This document shows positions 18,143 through 28,037 of a stretch of DNA of 64,000 nucleotides, in pieces. The notes under the pieces were generated by a model. The model did not search any database and was not told the DNA's origin. It saw nothing but the letters and a program-made list of their open reading frames with translations. The DNA is from Streptomyces sp. SCUT-3 (GTDB lineage: Bacteria > Actinomycetota > Actinomycetes > Streptomycetales > Streptomycetaceae): the NCBI RefSeq assembly GCF_014083985.1, contig NZ_CP046907.1, positions 1,902,001 to 1,966,000 on the forward strand, read 5' to 3'. The position numbers and the translations under genes are program-made. The number at the start of each line of letters is the position of its first letter. Positions within the stretch are counted from its first letter, which is position 1.

Positions 18143-18679
18143 TCATCCGCCGTCGGCCCCCGCCGAGGGGCCCGAAGGGCCCGAAGGGCCCGCGGGCCGG
18201 TCGCGGGCGGCCCAGACGCAGGTGCCCAGGGGGTGGGCGAGGTGCCCCCACCGGTCGCTCAGCCCCGCGACGATGTACAGCCCGCGTCCGCTGCAGGCGG
18301 TGTCGTCGGGCGTCCTCGGCCGCAGGGGCCCCGGGTCGTACACCCCGTTGTCGACCACGGCGACCAGGACGGCCCCGGGGTGGCGTCCGACCACGACCCA
18401 CAGCCGCCTTCCCCCGGCCTGCGGCGGCACCGCGTGCGTCAGGGCGTTCGCCGCCAGCTCGCCGGTGATCAGCACCAGGTCGTCGGCCGGCTCCCCGGGG
18501 ACCCCCCACACCGCCAGGCGGTGCCGGACGATCCGCCGCGCCGCGCGGGCACTCGCCGGATCGTCCCCCGGCAGCGGCACGGCCACCCGCCGGCCCCCGG
18601 CCACCGGCCGGACGGCGAGCCGGGCGTCGAGCCCGTGCGGACGGGCGGGCCGAAGCCGTCCCTTGAACGGGATGTACAC
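18143..18679 (-). CDS. RsbW/SpoIIAB-like ATP-binding protein
   Basis: A 178-residue GHKL ATPase of the anti-sigma/serine kinase type. Its N box is ITGELAANALTHAV, with VAVVDNGVYDPGP and SGRGLYIVAGLSDRWG forming the G boxes. Streptomyces genomes carry many such genes next to an XRE regulator and a DUF397 protein (the whiJ/abaA-type loci that affect development and antibiotics), and that is what is found here, divergent across 254 bases. GTG start at 18679 preceded by GGGGGACCTCC. The last 25 residues are Gly/Pro/Ser-rich. Confidence 0.85.
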   Translation of the reverse strand: MYIPFKGRLRPARPHGLDARLAVRPVAGGRRVAVPLPGDDPASARAARRIVRHRLAVWGVPGEPADDLVLITGELAANALTHAVPPQAGGRRLWVVVGRHPGAVLVAVVDNGVYDPGPLRPRTPDDTACSGRGLYIVAGLSDRWGHLAHPLGTCVWAARDRPAGPSGPSGPSAGADGG

Positions 18680-18933
18680 GGAGGTCCCCCTGTGGTTCGC
18701 GCGACTGGACGCCGGAGCAGCACCGTCACCCGGCAGAGCACCGGGGCGGCCCGTCGCAAAGAGTGTTCTTCCAACCCCATGGAGTCACTGCGCGCACATG
18801 CGACGCAAGTGCGTCGCGCATTCACCACTCGAACGAGCTACCCGTTTCCCGAACAGCCGCAACGAACAGCCGGTTTTGACAGCATGCGGCGGAGACAACA
18901 TGCACGTTCGTACACATGTGGGGGGTGCGGCCG

Positions 18934-19794
18934 ATGTCCCGTAAGAGCGGACCTGCGGTCAACCGGCGCCAGCTCGGCGCGGAGCTGCGACGCCTGCGGG
19001 AGAAGGCCGGGCTGCGCAGCGAAGCGGTGGCCCGGGAGCTGGGGTGTTCGATGACCCGCATCTCCCGCATCGAGACCGGCAAGGGCGGAGCGGTCGCGAA
19101 ACCCGACGACGTACGACGCCTGTGCGCCCTGTACGGCGTGACGGCCGAGCACCAGGTCGAGATGCTGCTCGACATGCTCGCCGGATCACAGCAGCCAGGC
19201 TGGTGGGAGAGCTACGGGGACGTGCTGCCCTCCGGTCTGGAGGTCTACGTGGGCCTGGAGACGGACGCCCTGGCGGAGAAGGCTTGGGAGCCCTTGCTGG
19301 TCCACGGGCTGCTGCAGACACCGGAGTACGCACGCGCGGTGATCGAGTCCTGGAACGACCACCGGCCGAGTGACATCGATGCCCTGGTGGAGTTGAGGAC
19401 CCAACGGCAGGAAGTGCTGTTCAGGACCGCCGATCCGCTGGAGTTGTGGATCGTCCTGGACGAGGCGGCCGTCAGGCGTCCGATCGGCGGCGCCTCCGTG
19501 ATGCGGGAGCAGTTGCTCCGCGTGGTGGAGGTCTCGGCCCTGCCCAACGTGACCGTGCAGGTCCTGCCGTACGCCAAGGGAGGCCACCCCGGCCTGGGCG
19601 GTGCGTTCAGCCTGATGGAGTTCGAGGCCGACGACCCGGTGGTCTACGTCGAGTCGCAGGCCGGGAACCTCTATCTGCAGAAGAGGCCGGAGGTGCGGCG
19701 GTTCGTCAGTACGCTCGACCTGCTGAGGGCCATGGCCCTGGCCCCCGACGACACGAGGGCCTTGCTGCGCGACGCCGCCGAGGAGATGCGATGA
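18934..19794 (+). CDS. XRE-family regulator with DUF5753 domain (WhiJ-like)
   Basis: A 286-residue DNA-binding protein. The N-terminal helix-turn-helix (RRQLGAELRRLREKAGLRSE, ARELGCSMTRISRIETGKG) is followed by the DUF5753 domain typical of the WhiJ group (AWEPLLVHGLLQTPEYARAV, LRTQRQEVLFR, TVQVLPYAKGGHPGL). Such proteins usually work with the small DUF397 protein encoded directly downstream and are tied to development. I prefer the ATG at 18934 (G-rich GTGGGGGG 8 bases upstream) over an in-frame ATG at 18916. The stop overlaps the DUF397 start (ATGA). Confidence 0.9.
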   Translation: MSRKSGPAVNRRQLGAELRRLREKAGLRSEAVARELGCSMTRISRIETGKGGAVAKPDDVRRLCALYGVTAEHQVEMLLDMLAGSQQPGWWESYGDVLPSGLEVYVGLETDALAEKAWEPLLVHGLLQTPEYARAVIESWNDHRPSDIDALVELRTQRQEVLFRTADPLELWIVLDEAAVRRPIGGASVMREQLLRVVEVSALPNVTVQVLPYAKGGHPGLGGAFSLMEFEADDPVVYVESQAGNLYLQKRPEVRRFVSTLDLLRAMALAPDDTRALLRDAAEEMR

Positions 19795-20021
19795 ACCGTG
19801 ACACCCGACCGACCCGGGAAGACCTCACCGCCGCCCACTGGTTCAAAGCCGCGGCCAGCGGGGGCAACGGTGGCTGTCTGGAGGTGTGCCGCGACTTCCC
19901 CGGCTGGGTCGCGATACGGGACAGCGAGGACCCGGCCAACCCGCCGTTCGTGGTCACCGAGCACGTCTGGCGATGCTTCCTCGACGGGGCCCGCAAGGGC
20001 GAGTTCGACGCCGCGGGCTGA
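19791..20021 (+). CDS. DUF397 protein
   Basis: A 76-residue DUF397 protein, the usual small partner of WhiJ-like XRE regulators. It shows the family core HWFKAAASGGNGGCLEVC, WVAIRDSEDP and the closing strand FVVTEHVW. It is coupled to the regulator through ATGA. In characterised loci the DUF397 protein is thought to modulate the DNA-binding partner; a direct role here is inference. A strong terminator follows. Confidence 0.92.
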   Translation: MNRDTRPTREDLTAAHWFKAAASGGNGGCLEVCRDFPGWVAIRDSEDPANPPFVVTEHVWRCFLDGARKGEFDAAG

Positions 20022-20059
20022 GGCCCACCGCCGTGGCGGAAACCGCCCGGAGCGGCCGG

Positions 20060-20100
20060 AAGGCCGCCCGGCACCCCTTGCGGGGGTGCCGGGCGGCCTT
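20060..20100. terminator. Bidirectional terminator
   Basis: Perfect 18-bp stem (20060-20077 with 20083-20100) with a 5-base loop, between the convergent DUF397 and malic enzyme genes. Confidence 0.88.
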
Positions 20101-20159
20101 CGTCGGCTTCCGTCCTGGGCCCGGCGGCACGGCGCGGCCCGGCCGGGCGACCGGGGGCG

Positions 20160-21356
<1,197 letters not shown>

Positions 21357-21733
21357 TGTGACTGACCCCTTTTTGTCTTGTGCGGGTACGCGCTTCGGCG
21401 TCCCGCGGTGAGGGTTGACGGGTACGCGCCTGCACGGCTGGTCAGGCGCCGGGCACGCCGCACGCGCGCCCACTCCCCAGGTTCCGGGGTAAGGGTCCGT
21501 TCTACCGGATGACTGCTTCCTCCGACGAGCCGATTGGTTGCGTCGTGGTGAAGATGACGTACGCACGGTGCTCGGTCGGTGGTCAGGGGATCGCCCGTTA
21601 TCCGATTTTGACACACGAGGGACTCTGCCGGGGCGGTCCGGATGGCAAGATGCCGACAATCACACACACTGGCGAATCCTTTTGCCGTGTGCACACTGGT
21701 TCCGCCACCCCCGTCCGCAGGAGGAAACCCAGC
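21357..21733. promoter_or_regulatory. Divergent promoter region, malic enzyme / ABC importer
   Basis: 377 bases without a gene. It holds an 11-bp direct repeat CGGGTACGCGC (21383-21393 and 21419-21429), 36 bases apart on the malic enzyme side, and a more AT-rich stretch around 21590-21700 that probably contains the importer promoter. A TTGACA hexamer at 21608-21613 has no well-placed -10 partner. GAGGAAA precedes the importer ATG. Confidence 0.5.
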
Positions 21734-22690
21734 ATGACCGCACGTACCGCCCGCCGCTCCGCCGCCTTCTCCCGCTCCGTGGGGATCGGCGCCATCGCGG
21801 TGACCGGCGCCCTCCTCCTGACCGCCTGCGGCGACCAGACCGAGAGCGCGGGTGCGGGAGACAAAACCGCCAAATCCGACGCGCCGCTGTTCGACAAGTT
21901 GCCGAAGAAGGTCCAGGAAGCCGGCGTGATCAAGGTCGGCTCCGACATCGCCTACGCCCCGGTGGAGTTCAAGGACGGCGGCAAGACCGTCGGCATCGAC
22001 CCCGACATCGCCGCCGCCATGGGCAAGCAGCTCGGCGTGGAGTTCCAGTTCAACAACGGCACCTTCGACGGCCTGCTCACCTCGCTGCGCGCCAAGCGCT
22101 ACGACATGGTGATGTCGGCGATGAGCGACACCAAGGACCGGCAGGAGGGCGTCGACTCCGAGACCGGCAAGAAGGTCGGCGAGGGCGTCGACTTCGTCGA
22201 CTACTTCACCGCGGGCGTCTCGATCTACACCGAGAAGGGCAACCCGAAGAAGATCGAGGACTGGGACGACCTGTGCGGCAAGAAGATGGTGGTGCAGCGC
22301 GGCACCGTCTCGCACGACCTGGCCAAGGCGCAGTCCAAGGAGTGCGAGAAGGACGACAAGGGCAAGATCACCGTCGAGGCCTTCGACAACGACGCCGAGG
22401 CCCAGACCCGGCTGCGCGGCGGCGGCGCGGTGGCCGGCTCCAGTGACTTCCCGGTGGCCGCCTACGCCGTGAAGACCTCCGGCGGCGGCAAGGACTTCGA
22501 GCTGGTCGGCGAGCAGGTCGAGGCCGGCCCGTACGGCATCGCGGTGAGCAAGGGCAACACCGAGCTGCGCGACGCGCTCAAGGCCGCCCTCGAGGCGATC
22601 ATCGAGAACGGCGAGTACGACAAGATCCTGAAGAAGTGGGGCGTCGAGGACGGCGCGGTCACCGAGGTCAAGATCAACGGCGGCTCCTGA
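21734..22690 (+). CDS. Amino-acid ABC transporter substrate-binding lipoprotein
   Basis: A 318-residue extracytoplasmic solute-binding protein of family 3 (glutamate/glutamine/polar amino acids). The signal peptide ends in the lipobox LLLTAC (Cys32), so it is a lipoprotein. The mature part begins with GVIKVGSDIAYAPVEFKD and shows the typical IDPDIAAAMGKQLGVEF and DGLLTSLRAKRYDMVMSAMS. First gene of a three-gene importer. The ligand is not certain; family 3 suggests a polar amino acid. Confidence 0.93.
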   Translation: MTARTARRSAAFSRSVGIGAIAVTGALLLTACGDQTESAGAGDKTAKSDAPLFDKLPKKVQEAGVIKVGSDIAYAPVEFKDGGKTVGIDPDIAAAMGKQLGVEFQFNNGTFDGLLTSLRAKRYDMVMSAMSDTKDRQEGVDSETGKKVGEGVDFVDYFTAGVSIYTEKGNPKKIEDWDDLCGKKMVVQRGTVSHDLAKAQSKECEKDDKGKITVEAFDNDAEAQTRLRGGGAVAGSSDFPVAAYAVKTSGGGKDFELVGEQVEAGPYGIAVSKGNTELRDALKAALEAIIENGEYDKILKKWGVEDGAVTEVKINGGS

Positions 22691-22724
22691 CCCGGCGGAG
22701 CACGTCCCCGAAAGGCAACATCCT

Positions 22725-23659
22725 GTGACTAATCCCGTCGACAAGACGGAGGGGCCCACCGGCCCCTCCGCGACGAGCCCGCCGCCCGCGGCCATCAAGG
22801 CGATCCCTGTGCGCCACTACGGGCGCTGGGTCTCCGCCGTCGTCGTGTTCGCCCTGCTGGCGATGGTGGTCTACGCCTTCAGCCAGGGAGACATCAACTA
22901 CACGGCCATCCCGGACTACTTCTTCGACCCGAGCATCCTCGAGGGCGTCCGCAACACCCTGTGGCTGACCGTGGCCTCCATGGTCCTCGGTGTCGTCCTG
23001 GGCGCGATCCTGGCCGTGATGCGGCTGTCGAAGAACCCGGTGACCTCCTCCGTCGCGTGGGGGTACATCTGGTTCTTCCGCGGCACCCCGGTCTACGTGC
23101 AGCTGCTGCTGTGGTTCAACCTGGGCCTGGTCTTCCCCTACATCAACCTGGGCTTCTACCGGGACGAGTGGGCCGACTTCATGACCCCGTTCATGGCGGC
23201 CCTGCTGGGCCTGGGCCTGAACGAGGCCGCCTACATGTCGGAGATCGTCCGGGCCGGCATCCAGTCGGTGGACGAGGGGCAGACCGAGGCCGCCCACGCG
23301 CTGGGCATGAGCCACGGCAAGACCCTGCGCCGGGTCGTGCTGCCGCAGGCGATGCGGGTGGTCGTGCCGCCCACCGGCAACGAGGTCATCAACATGCTCA
23401 AGACCACCTCGCTGGTGGTCGTGGTGCAGTACTTCGACCTGCTGCGGGCGGGGCAGAACATCGCCCAGACCTCCGGCGCCACGGTGGAGATGCTCTTCCT
23501 GGTCGCCGTGTGGTACCTGATCCTGACCACGGTCCTGAGCATCGGCCAGTTCTACCTGGAGCGCCGGTACGCCCGCGGCTCGACCCGCAACCTGCCGCCC
23601 ACCCCGTGGCAGAAGGTCAGGGCGAACCTGATCTCGCTCCGCCGTCCGGAGGTGGCCAA

Positions 23660-23663
<4 letters not shown>
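22725..23663 (+). CDS. Amino-acid ABC transporter permease
   Basis: A 312-residue inner-membrane permease of the HisMQ type with a cytoplasmic N-terminal extension. Hydrophobic spans include [35 protein letters not shown] and [18 protein letters not shown]. The coupling (EAA) loop reads [23 protein letters not shown] start at 22725 after GAAAGGCAAC. The stop overlaps the GTG of the ATPase gene. A single permease gene implies a homodimeric channel. Confidence 0.93.
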
Positions 23664-24427
<764 letters not shown>

Positions 24428-24453
24428 CACCCGCGGGACGCGTGCGTACACAC

Positions 24454-24526
24454 GGGAGCGGTGGGGCCCCCGCCACCATCGCCGGCACAGGTGCCGGCCG
24501 GTGGCGGCGGGGGCCCCACCGCTCCC
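24454..24526. terminator. Bidirectional terminator
   Basis: Perfect 21-bp outer stem (24454-24474 with 24506-24526), with an inner CCGGCAC/GTGCCGG stem in the loop, between the ABC importer operon and the convergent methyltransferase gene. Confidence 0.9.
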
Positions 24527-24534
24527 GTCCCGCG

Positions 24535-25338
24535 TCAGCGCAGCGCGGCGACCATCGCGTCCGGCACCGAGCACCACACCGTGCGCGCCTCGCGGAAGCC
24601 GGCCTCGCGCAGCGTCCGCGCGTGCCACTCCTGCGGCTGGAAGTCGCCGTTCGAGTGGTCGCCGAAGACCTCGGAGCGGCGGGCCACCGCGTCCGCCAGC
24701 ACCGGGTCCCGCCCGGCCAGCTCCCACCAGGCCCGCCAGTCGGGCGTCCCGGCCGCCTTCTGCTCCTCCTGGCGGCGCAGGCGCAGGGCCCGCTCCGCCG
24801 CGTCGATCAGCGGGGTGCCCTCCTGCGGCATGTGGTCGGCGTTCACGAACAGCCCGCCGGGCCGCACCAGCGACGCCACCGCCCGGTACACGCCGCTCAG
24901 CGCCTCGGTGTCCATCCAGTGCAGGGCGGTCGCGGTGAGCACCGCGTCGAAGTCGCGGCGGGGCAGCTTCCGCGTCCAGTCGTCGTCCCTGAGGTCTGCG
25001 GTGACGAACTCCGCCCGGTCGTCGCCGGCGAAGGTGCCGCGGGCGATCGTGAGCAGCGCCGGGTCCAGGTCGACGCCCACGCTGCGGGCGCCGGGGAGGC
25101 GGCGCAGCAGGCGGTCCGTGATGCTGCCGGTGCCGCAGGCCAGGTCGAGCACCACCGGTTCGGGCCCGGCGACGGCCTCGACCAGGTCGGTCATGACCCG
25201 GAAGCGCTCCTCGCGGTCGGGCAGGTACCACTCCTGCTGCCGGTCCCAGCTGTCCTGCCAGGCCCTCCAGTCGTCCCCGTGGCCGGTGATGCCGGTGGTG
25301 CCGGTGATCCCGGTCGTGCCGGTCGTCGCGCTGGTCAT
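24535..25338 (-). CDS. Class I SAM-dependent methyltransferase
   Basis: A 267-residue methyltransferase. SAM-binding motif I is VVLDLACGTGSITDRLL, with the acidic end of strand 2 in SVGVDLDPALL and motif IV-like DAVLTATALHWM. The start at 25338 is set by GGGGAGG 6 bases upstream; the first 20 residues are an odd Thr/Gly/Ile repeat (TTGTTGITGTTGITG). The acceptor is unknown. It is divergent from the CGNR regulator across 80 bases. Confidence 0.87.
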   Translation of the reverse strand: MTSATTGTTGITGTTGITGHGDDWRAWQDSWDRQQEWYLPDREERFRVMTDLVEAVAGPEPVVLDLACGTGSITDRLLRRLPGARSVGVDLDPALLTIARGTFAGDDRAEFVTADLRDDDWTRKLPRRDFDAVLTATALHWMDTEALSGVYRAVASLVRPGGLFVNADHMPQEGTPLIDAAERALRLRRQEEQKAAGTPDWRAWWELAGRDPVLADAVARRSEVFGDHSNGDFQPQEWHARTLREAGFREARTVWCSVPDAMVAALR

Positions 25339-25418
25339 CCTGGGCCTCCCCTGTCGTAATACCCTCGTACCAAGCCGAGCCATTACCGACCCTAACCCGC
25401 GCCAAGTAAGGATCTCAA

Positions 25419-26045
25419 GTGGAACTGGCCTCTTACGCGGATTTCGCCGTGCGCCTGGTCAACAGCGAGCAACCGGGGCGCGGGGAGGACTCGCTCACCT
25501 CCGTGGAGGCGGTGCGCGAGCTCTTCGGGGCCCACCGGCAGACGGCCCGCCGGACGGGCGAGGCGGACGTGACCCGGCTGCGGGCGGTGCGCTCCCGCCT
25601 GCGCGCGGTCTTCAGCGCCGCGGCGTCCGGCGACGAGGTCCTCGCGGTCGACCTGCTCAACGGCCTGCTGATCGAGTTCCCGGTCAGCCCCCAGATCTCC
25701 GGCCACGGGCACCTGGACGAGCGGGGGCGGCCCCAGTGGCACATGCACCTGGCCGACCACGCGGCCAACGCCACCGCCGGCTACGCCGCGCTCGCCTGCA
25801 TGGGCCTGGCCTGGCAGCTGACCGAGACGGGCGTGGACCGGCTGGGGATCTGCCAGGCCGACCCGTGCCGCAACGCCTACGTGGACACCTCCACCAACCG
25901 CTCCCGGCGGTACTGCTCCGACCGCTGCGCCACCCGGGCGAACGTCGCCGCCTACCGGGCCCGGAAGAAGCGCCTGGAGAACACGGAGGCCGCCGCCGGG
26001 ACCACCGCGGAGGCCGCCCCCGGGACCACCGCCGAGGTGAACTGA
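25419..26045 (+). CDS. CGNR zinc-finger regulator-like protein
   Basis: A 208-residue protein of the ABATE/CGNR family. The N-terminal stress-response-like domain (residues 1-130, VRLVNSEQ, RLRAVRSRLRAVF) is followed by the zinc finger with Cys pairs in CQADPCRNAY and RRYCSDRCATRANVAAYRAR; the namesake CGNR is CATR here. Such proteins are putative transcription regulators. GTG start after AAGGATCTCAA. The C-terminal tail repeats TTAEAAPGTTAE. Confidence 0.85.
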   Translation: MELASYADFAVRLVNSEQPGRGEDSLTSVEAVRELFGAHRQTARRTGEADVTRLRAVRSRLRAVFSAAASGDEVLAVDLLNGLLIEFPVSPQISGHGHLDERGRPQWHMHLADHAANATAGYAALACMGLAWQLTETGVDRLGICQADPCRNAYVDTSTNRSRRYCSDRCATRANVAAYRARKKRLENTEAAAGTTAEAAPGTTAEVN

Positions 26046-26109
26046 GACGGCGCCCCCGCCGCCGGGCGCTCCGGCGCCGCAGCCCGCCCGTCCCCGCTGC
26101 CGCGCGCCG

Positions 26110-26646
26110 TCACCCCGCCCGGCCGCTCTTCCCCGCGCCTGCCCCCGTTCCCGTCCCCGTTCCGGGCGCGGGGCGCGGGCGCAGTACCGCGATGCGCACG
26201 GGCAGTGCCCGCACCGCGCGGTCCACCGCCCGCAGCACCGCCGCGAACAGCCCGCGTCCCCCCGTTCCCGGGCGGCCCCGGCCCGGGCCGGCCGGGCCGA
26301 GACCGGCCGGGCCGGTCCCCGGGCCGCCGAGCAGCCGCCAGCGCAGCACGGCCCGCCCCAGCACCAGTTCCTCCGGCACGGCGCCGAACTGGCGGCTGTC
26401 CGGTTCGGCGTACGGGTTGTCCCCCAGCACCCACCAGCCGCCGTCCCGCCGTCCGGTCGCCCGCTTGACGATCAGCAGGTCCTGCTGGAGCGGGTGCCGC
26501 AGCACCACCACGTCCCCGGCCCGGACGGGCACCCCGTAACGCACGAGCAGCCGGTCGCCGTGGCGCAGCGTCGGCACCATCGAGGGGCCCACCACCTCCG
26601 CCACCCCGAGCGGCGGCCCGGCGGCCGCCCGTCCCGGATCACCCAT
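26110..26646 (-). CDS. sodX: Nickel-type superoxide dismutase maturation protease
   Basis: A 178-residue S26 (signal-peptidase-like) protease that removes the propeptide of NiSOD so that nickel can bind the new N-terminal His. The Ser/Lys dyad is visible as VVGPSMVPTL (Ser22) and DLLIVKRATG (Lys61), with the GDNPYAEPDSRQFG box after it. The start at 26646 follows GAGGAGG. It is divergent from sodN across 147 bases, the standard arrangement. The last 75 residues are Gly/Pro/Arg-rich and longer than I would expect. Confidence 0.93.
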   Translation of the reverse strand: MGDPGRAAAGPPLGVAEVVGPSMVPTLRHGDRLLVRYGVPVRAGDVVVLRHPLQQDLLIVKRATGRRDGGWWVLGDNPYAEPDSRQFGAVPEELVLGRAVLRWRLLGGPGTGPAGLGPAGPGRGRPGTGGRGLFAAVLRAVDRAVRALPVRIAVLRPRPAPGTGTGTGAGAGKSGRAG

Positions 26647-26793
26647 CGCAGGCCTCCTCACGACCTCGTCGTCCTCCCGTCCCGTCCGCCCGTCGGACTT
26701 TTGGCCCAGACCTCCGGGGGCAGGCGGGAAAACACGTCCCCCGGGGAGTAACCTCCCCCTGAGAAGACGATCACGTACCGAGGAAGGACAGTA

Positions 26794-27189
26794 ATGTTCT
26801 CTCGCCTGTTCGCCCCGAAGGTCAAGGTCAGCGCCCACTGCGACCTCCCCTGCGGCGTGTACGACCCGGCCCAGGCCCGCATCGAGGCCGAGTCGGTCAA
26901 GGCCATCCAGGAGAAGTACCAGGGCAACGACGACCCGCACTACCGGGCGCGTGCCGTGGTCATCAAGGAGCAGCGCGCCGAGCTGGCCAAGCACCACATC
27001 TCGGTGCTGTGGAGCGACTACTTCAAGGCTCCGCACTTCGAGAAGTACCCGCAGCTGCACCAGCTGGTCAACGACGCGCTGAAGGCCGCCTCCGCGGCCA
27101 AGGCCTCGACCGACCCGGCCACCGGCCAGAAGCTGCTCGACCTCATCGCCGAGATCGACAAGATCTTCTGGGAGACCAAGAAGGCCTGA
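26794..27189 (+). CDS. sodN: Nickel superoxide dismutase
   Basis: A 131-residue NiSOD precursor that removes superoxide in the cytoplasm. A 14-residue propeptide (MFSRLFAPKVKVSA) precedes the nickel hook HCDLPCGVYD; after cleavage His1, Cys2 and Cys6 bind nickel and the mature enzyme has 117 residues, the standard length. It forms a hexamer of four-helix bundles in known structures. ATG preceded by GAGGAAGGACAGTA. The divergent sodX encodes its protease. The 3' UTR may yield a regulatory RNA. Confidence 0.98.
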   Translation: MFSRLFAPKVKVSAHCDLPCGVYDPAQARIEAESVKAIQEKYQGNDDPHYRARAVVIKEQRAELAKHHISVLWSDYFKAPHFEKYPQLHQLVNDALKAASAAKASTDPATGQKLLDLIAEIDKIFWETKKA

Positions 27190-27300
27190 TCTTCGATCAG
27201 ACCTTTTGACCTGCGATTTTCTTGATTGCAGTGTCTCCGGGTCCGCACCCGGTCCGCAGGCCGCCGAGCACGGCGTCCACAGCGGACCGGGTGCGGTTTT
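27190..27300 (+). ncRNA. Candidate s-SodN-like RNA in the sodN 3' UTR
   Basis: In S. coelicolor a roughly 90-nt RNA processed from the sodN 3' UTR represses the iron SOD mRNA. Here the sodN stop is followed by about 110 bases of leader-like sequence with a small stem (TGATCTTCGATCA) and a T-rich single-stranded stretch (27205-27230), closed by a strong terminator. The layout fits such an RNA; pairing with sodF cannot be tested because sodF is not in the window. Confidence 0.45.
27243..27300 (+). terminator. sodN intrinsic terminator
   Basis: Perfect 15-bp stem (27243-27257 with 27282-27296) followed by TTTT, one of the few stems here with a T-run. Confidence 0.9.
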
Positions 27301-27374
27301 CCGTACCCGGCCGACGGCGGGCGGACGTTCGCGATGCGGTGGTCACGGACGCGACGAGGACGGCCGGTACCGGC

Positions 27375-27587
27375 TCAGGTCAGCCGCTGCACCACTTCCA
27401 GCGCAACCGGGATCGCCGCGCCGGAGAAGAGAACGAGGACGCAGCCGCCTCCGGACTTCTTTTCCTCACTCATCCTCCTGACGGCGTCGATCCCTCCCTC
27501 GTGGTACGCCACGCCTGCCGCCAACCCCCAGCAGTACCCGCACCAGTCGCCTTGCTTGGAGCGTCCGCAGTCCGAGCACGTTTCCAT
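27375..27587 (-). CDS. Small two-CxxC membrane-anchored protein
   Basis: A 70-residue protein I cannot assign. It begins METCSDCGRSKQGDWCGYCW, with two Cys-x2-Cys pairs (Cys4/7 and Cys16/19) that could bind one zinc, and ends with a hydrophobic span (about residues 48-66, CVLVLFSGAAIPVALEVV) after a Lys-rich turn, so a C-terminally anchored zinc ribbon is likely. GGAGGAA lies 4 bases before the ATG, which supports it as a real gene. It is 151 bases downstream of the 85-aa gene on the same strand and convergent with sodN. It may belong to the accessory cluster that follows. Confidence 0.65.
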   Translation of the reverse strand: METCSDCGRSKQGDWCGYCWGLAAGVAYHEGGIDAVRRMSEEKKSGGGCVLVLFSGAAIPVALEVVQRLT

Positions 27588-27738
27588 ACCGTTCCTCCGC
27601 TTCCAGGGGGATTTTCCTCAGGTCTCACGGGATCGGGGCGGCTTCGCCCGTCGGCCGCGGGTGCGCGAGGCCCACGGCCGGGCGCTTCGGTCGAAGTCGA
27701 CTCGGCGGTCCCGGCGCACGTGTGCGCCGGCGACGTCC

Positions 27739-27996
27739 CTACTGCGGCGCCGGGCCGCCGTTGTTGTTGTGGATGTGCAGTTCGCCGTTCATGACGGTGT
27801 AGAGGCTTGCGTCGTCCTTCGCGACGTTCTTCTGGGTCGCCCCGGCCGCGCGGTCTTCCCGGGCCGGCGCGTCGGTGGCCGGCGCGTCGAGCCGGTCCCT
27901 GCCGACCTCGACGTGGTTCCTGTGACCGGCCACGACCGTGCCGGAGACGTCACCGCCGATGCTGATCGAGAACCGGTCGCCCTGGGAATTCGCCAT
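27739..27996 (-). CDS. 85-aa protein with two different interaction-like motifs
   Basis: No known family. Two short motifs are joined by a charged Ala/Asp/Arg linker. The N-terminal one (IGGDVSGTVVAGHRNHVEV, residues 13-31) matches residues 33-51 of the NTPase encoded just upstream at 11 of 19 positions. The C-terminal one (NVAKDDASLYTVMNGELHIH, residues 57-76) matches the C-terminal motif of the 151-aa protein at 32582-33037 and that of the cyclase-like protein. It therefore resembles an adaptor that could bring both modules together; that is inference. The start at 27996 follows AAGGGA. It sits 41 bases downstream of the NTPase gene and is probably co-transcribed with it. Confidence 0.7.
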   Translation of the reverse strand: MANSQGDRFSISIGGDVSGTVVAGHRNHVEVGRDRLDAPATDAPAREDRAAGATQKNVAKDDASLYTVMNGELHIHNNNGGPAPQ

Positions 27997-28037
27997 GGTG
28001 GGTAATCCCTTCGTCCGTGGTGGAAAGTCGAGGAGGA

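Noticed and set aside
21608-21613. TTGACA as the -35 of the amino-acid importer promoter
   Set aside because: No acceptable -10 hexamer 16-19 bases downstream.
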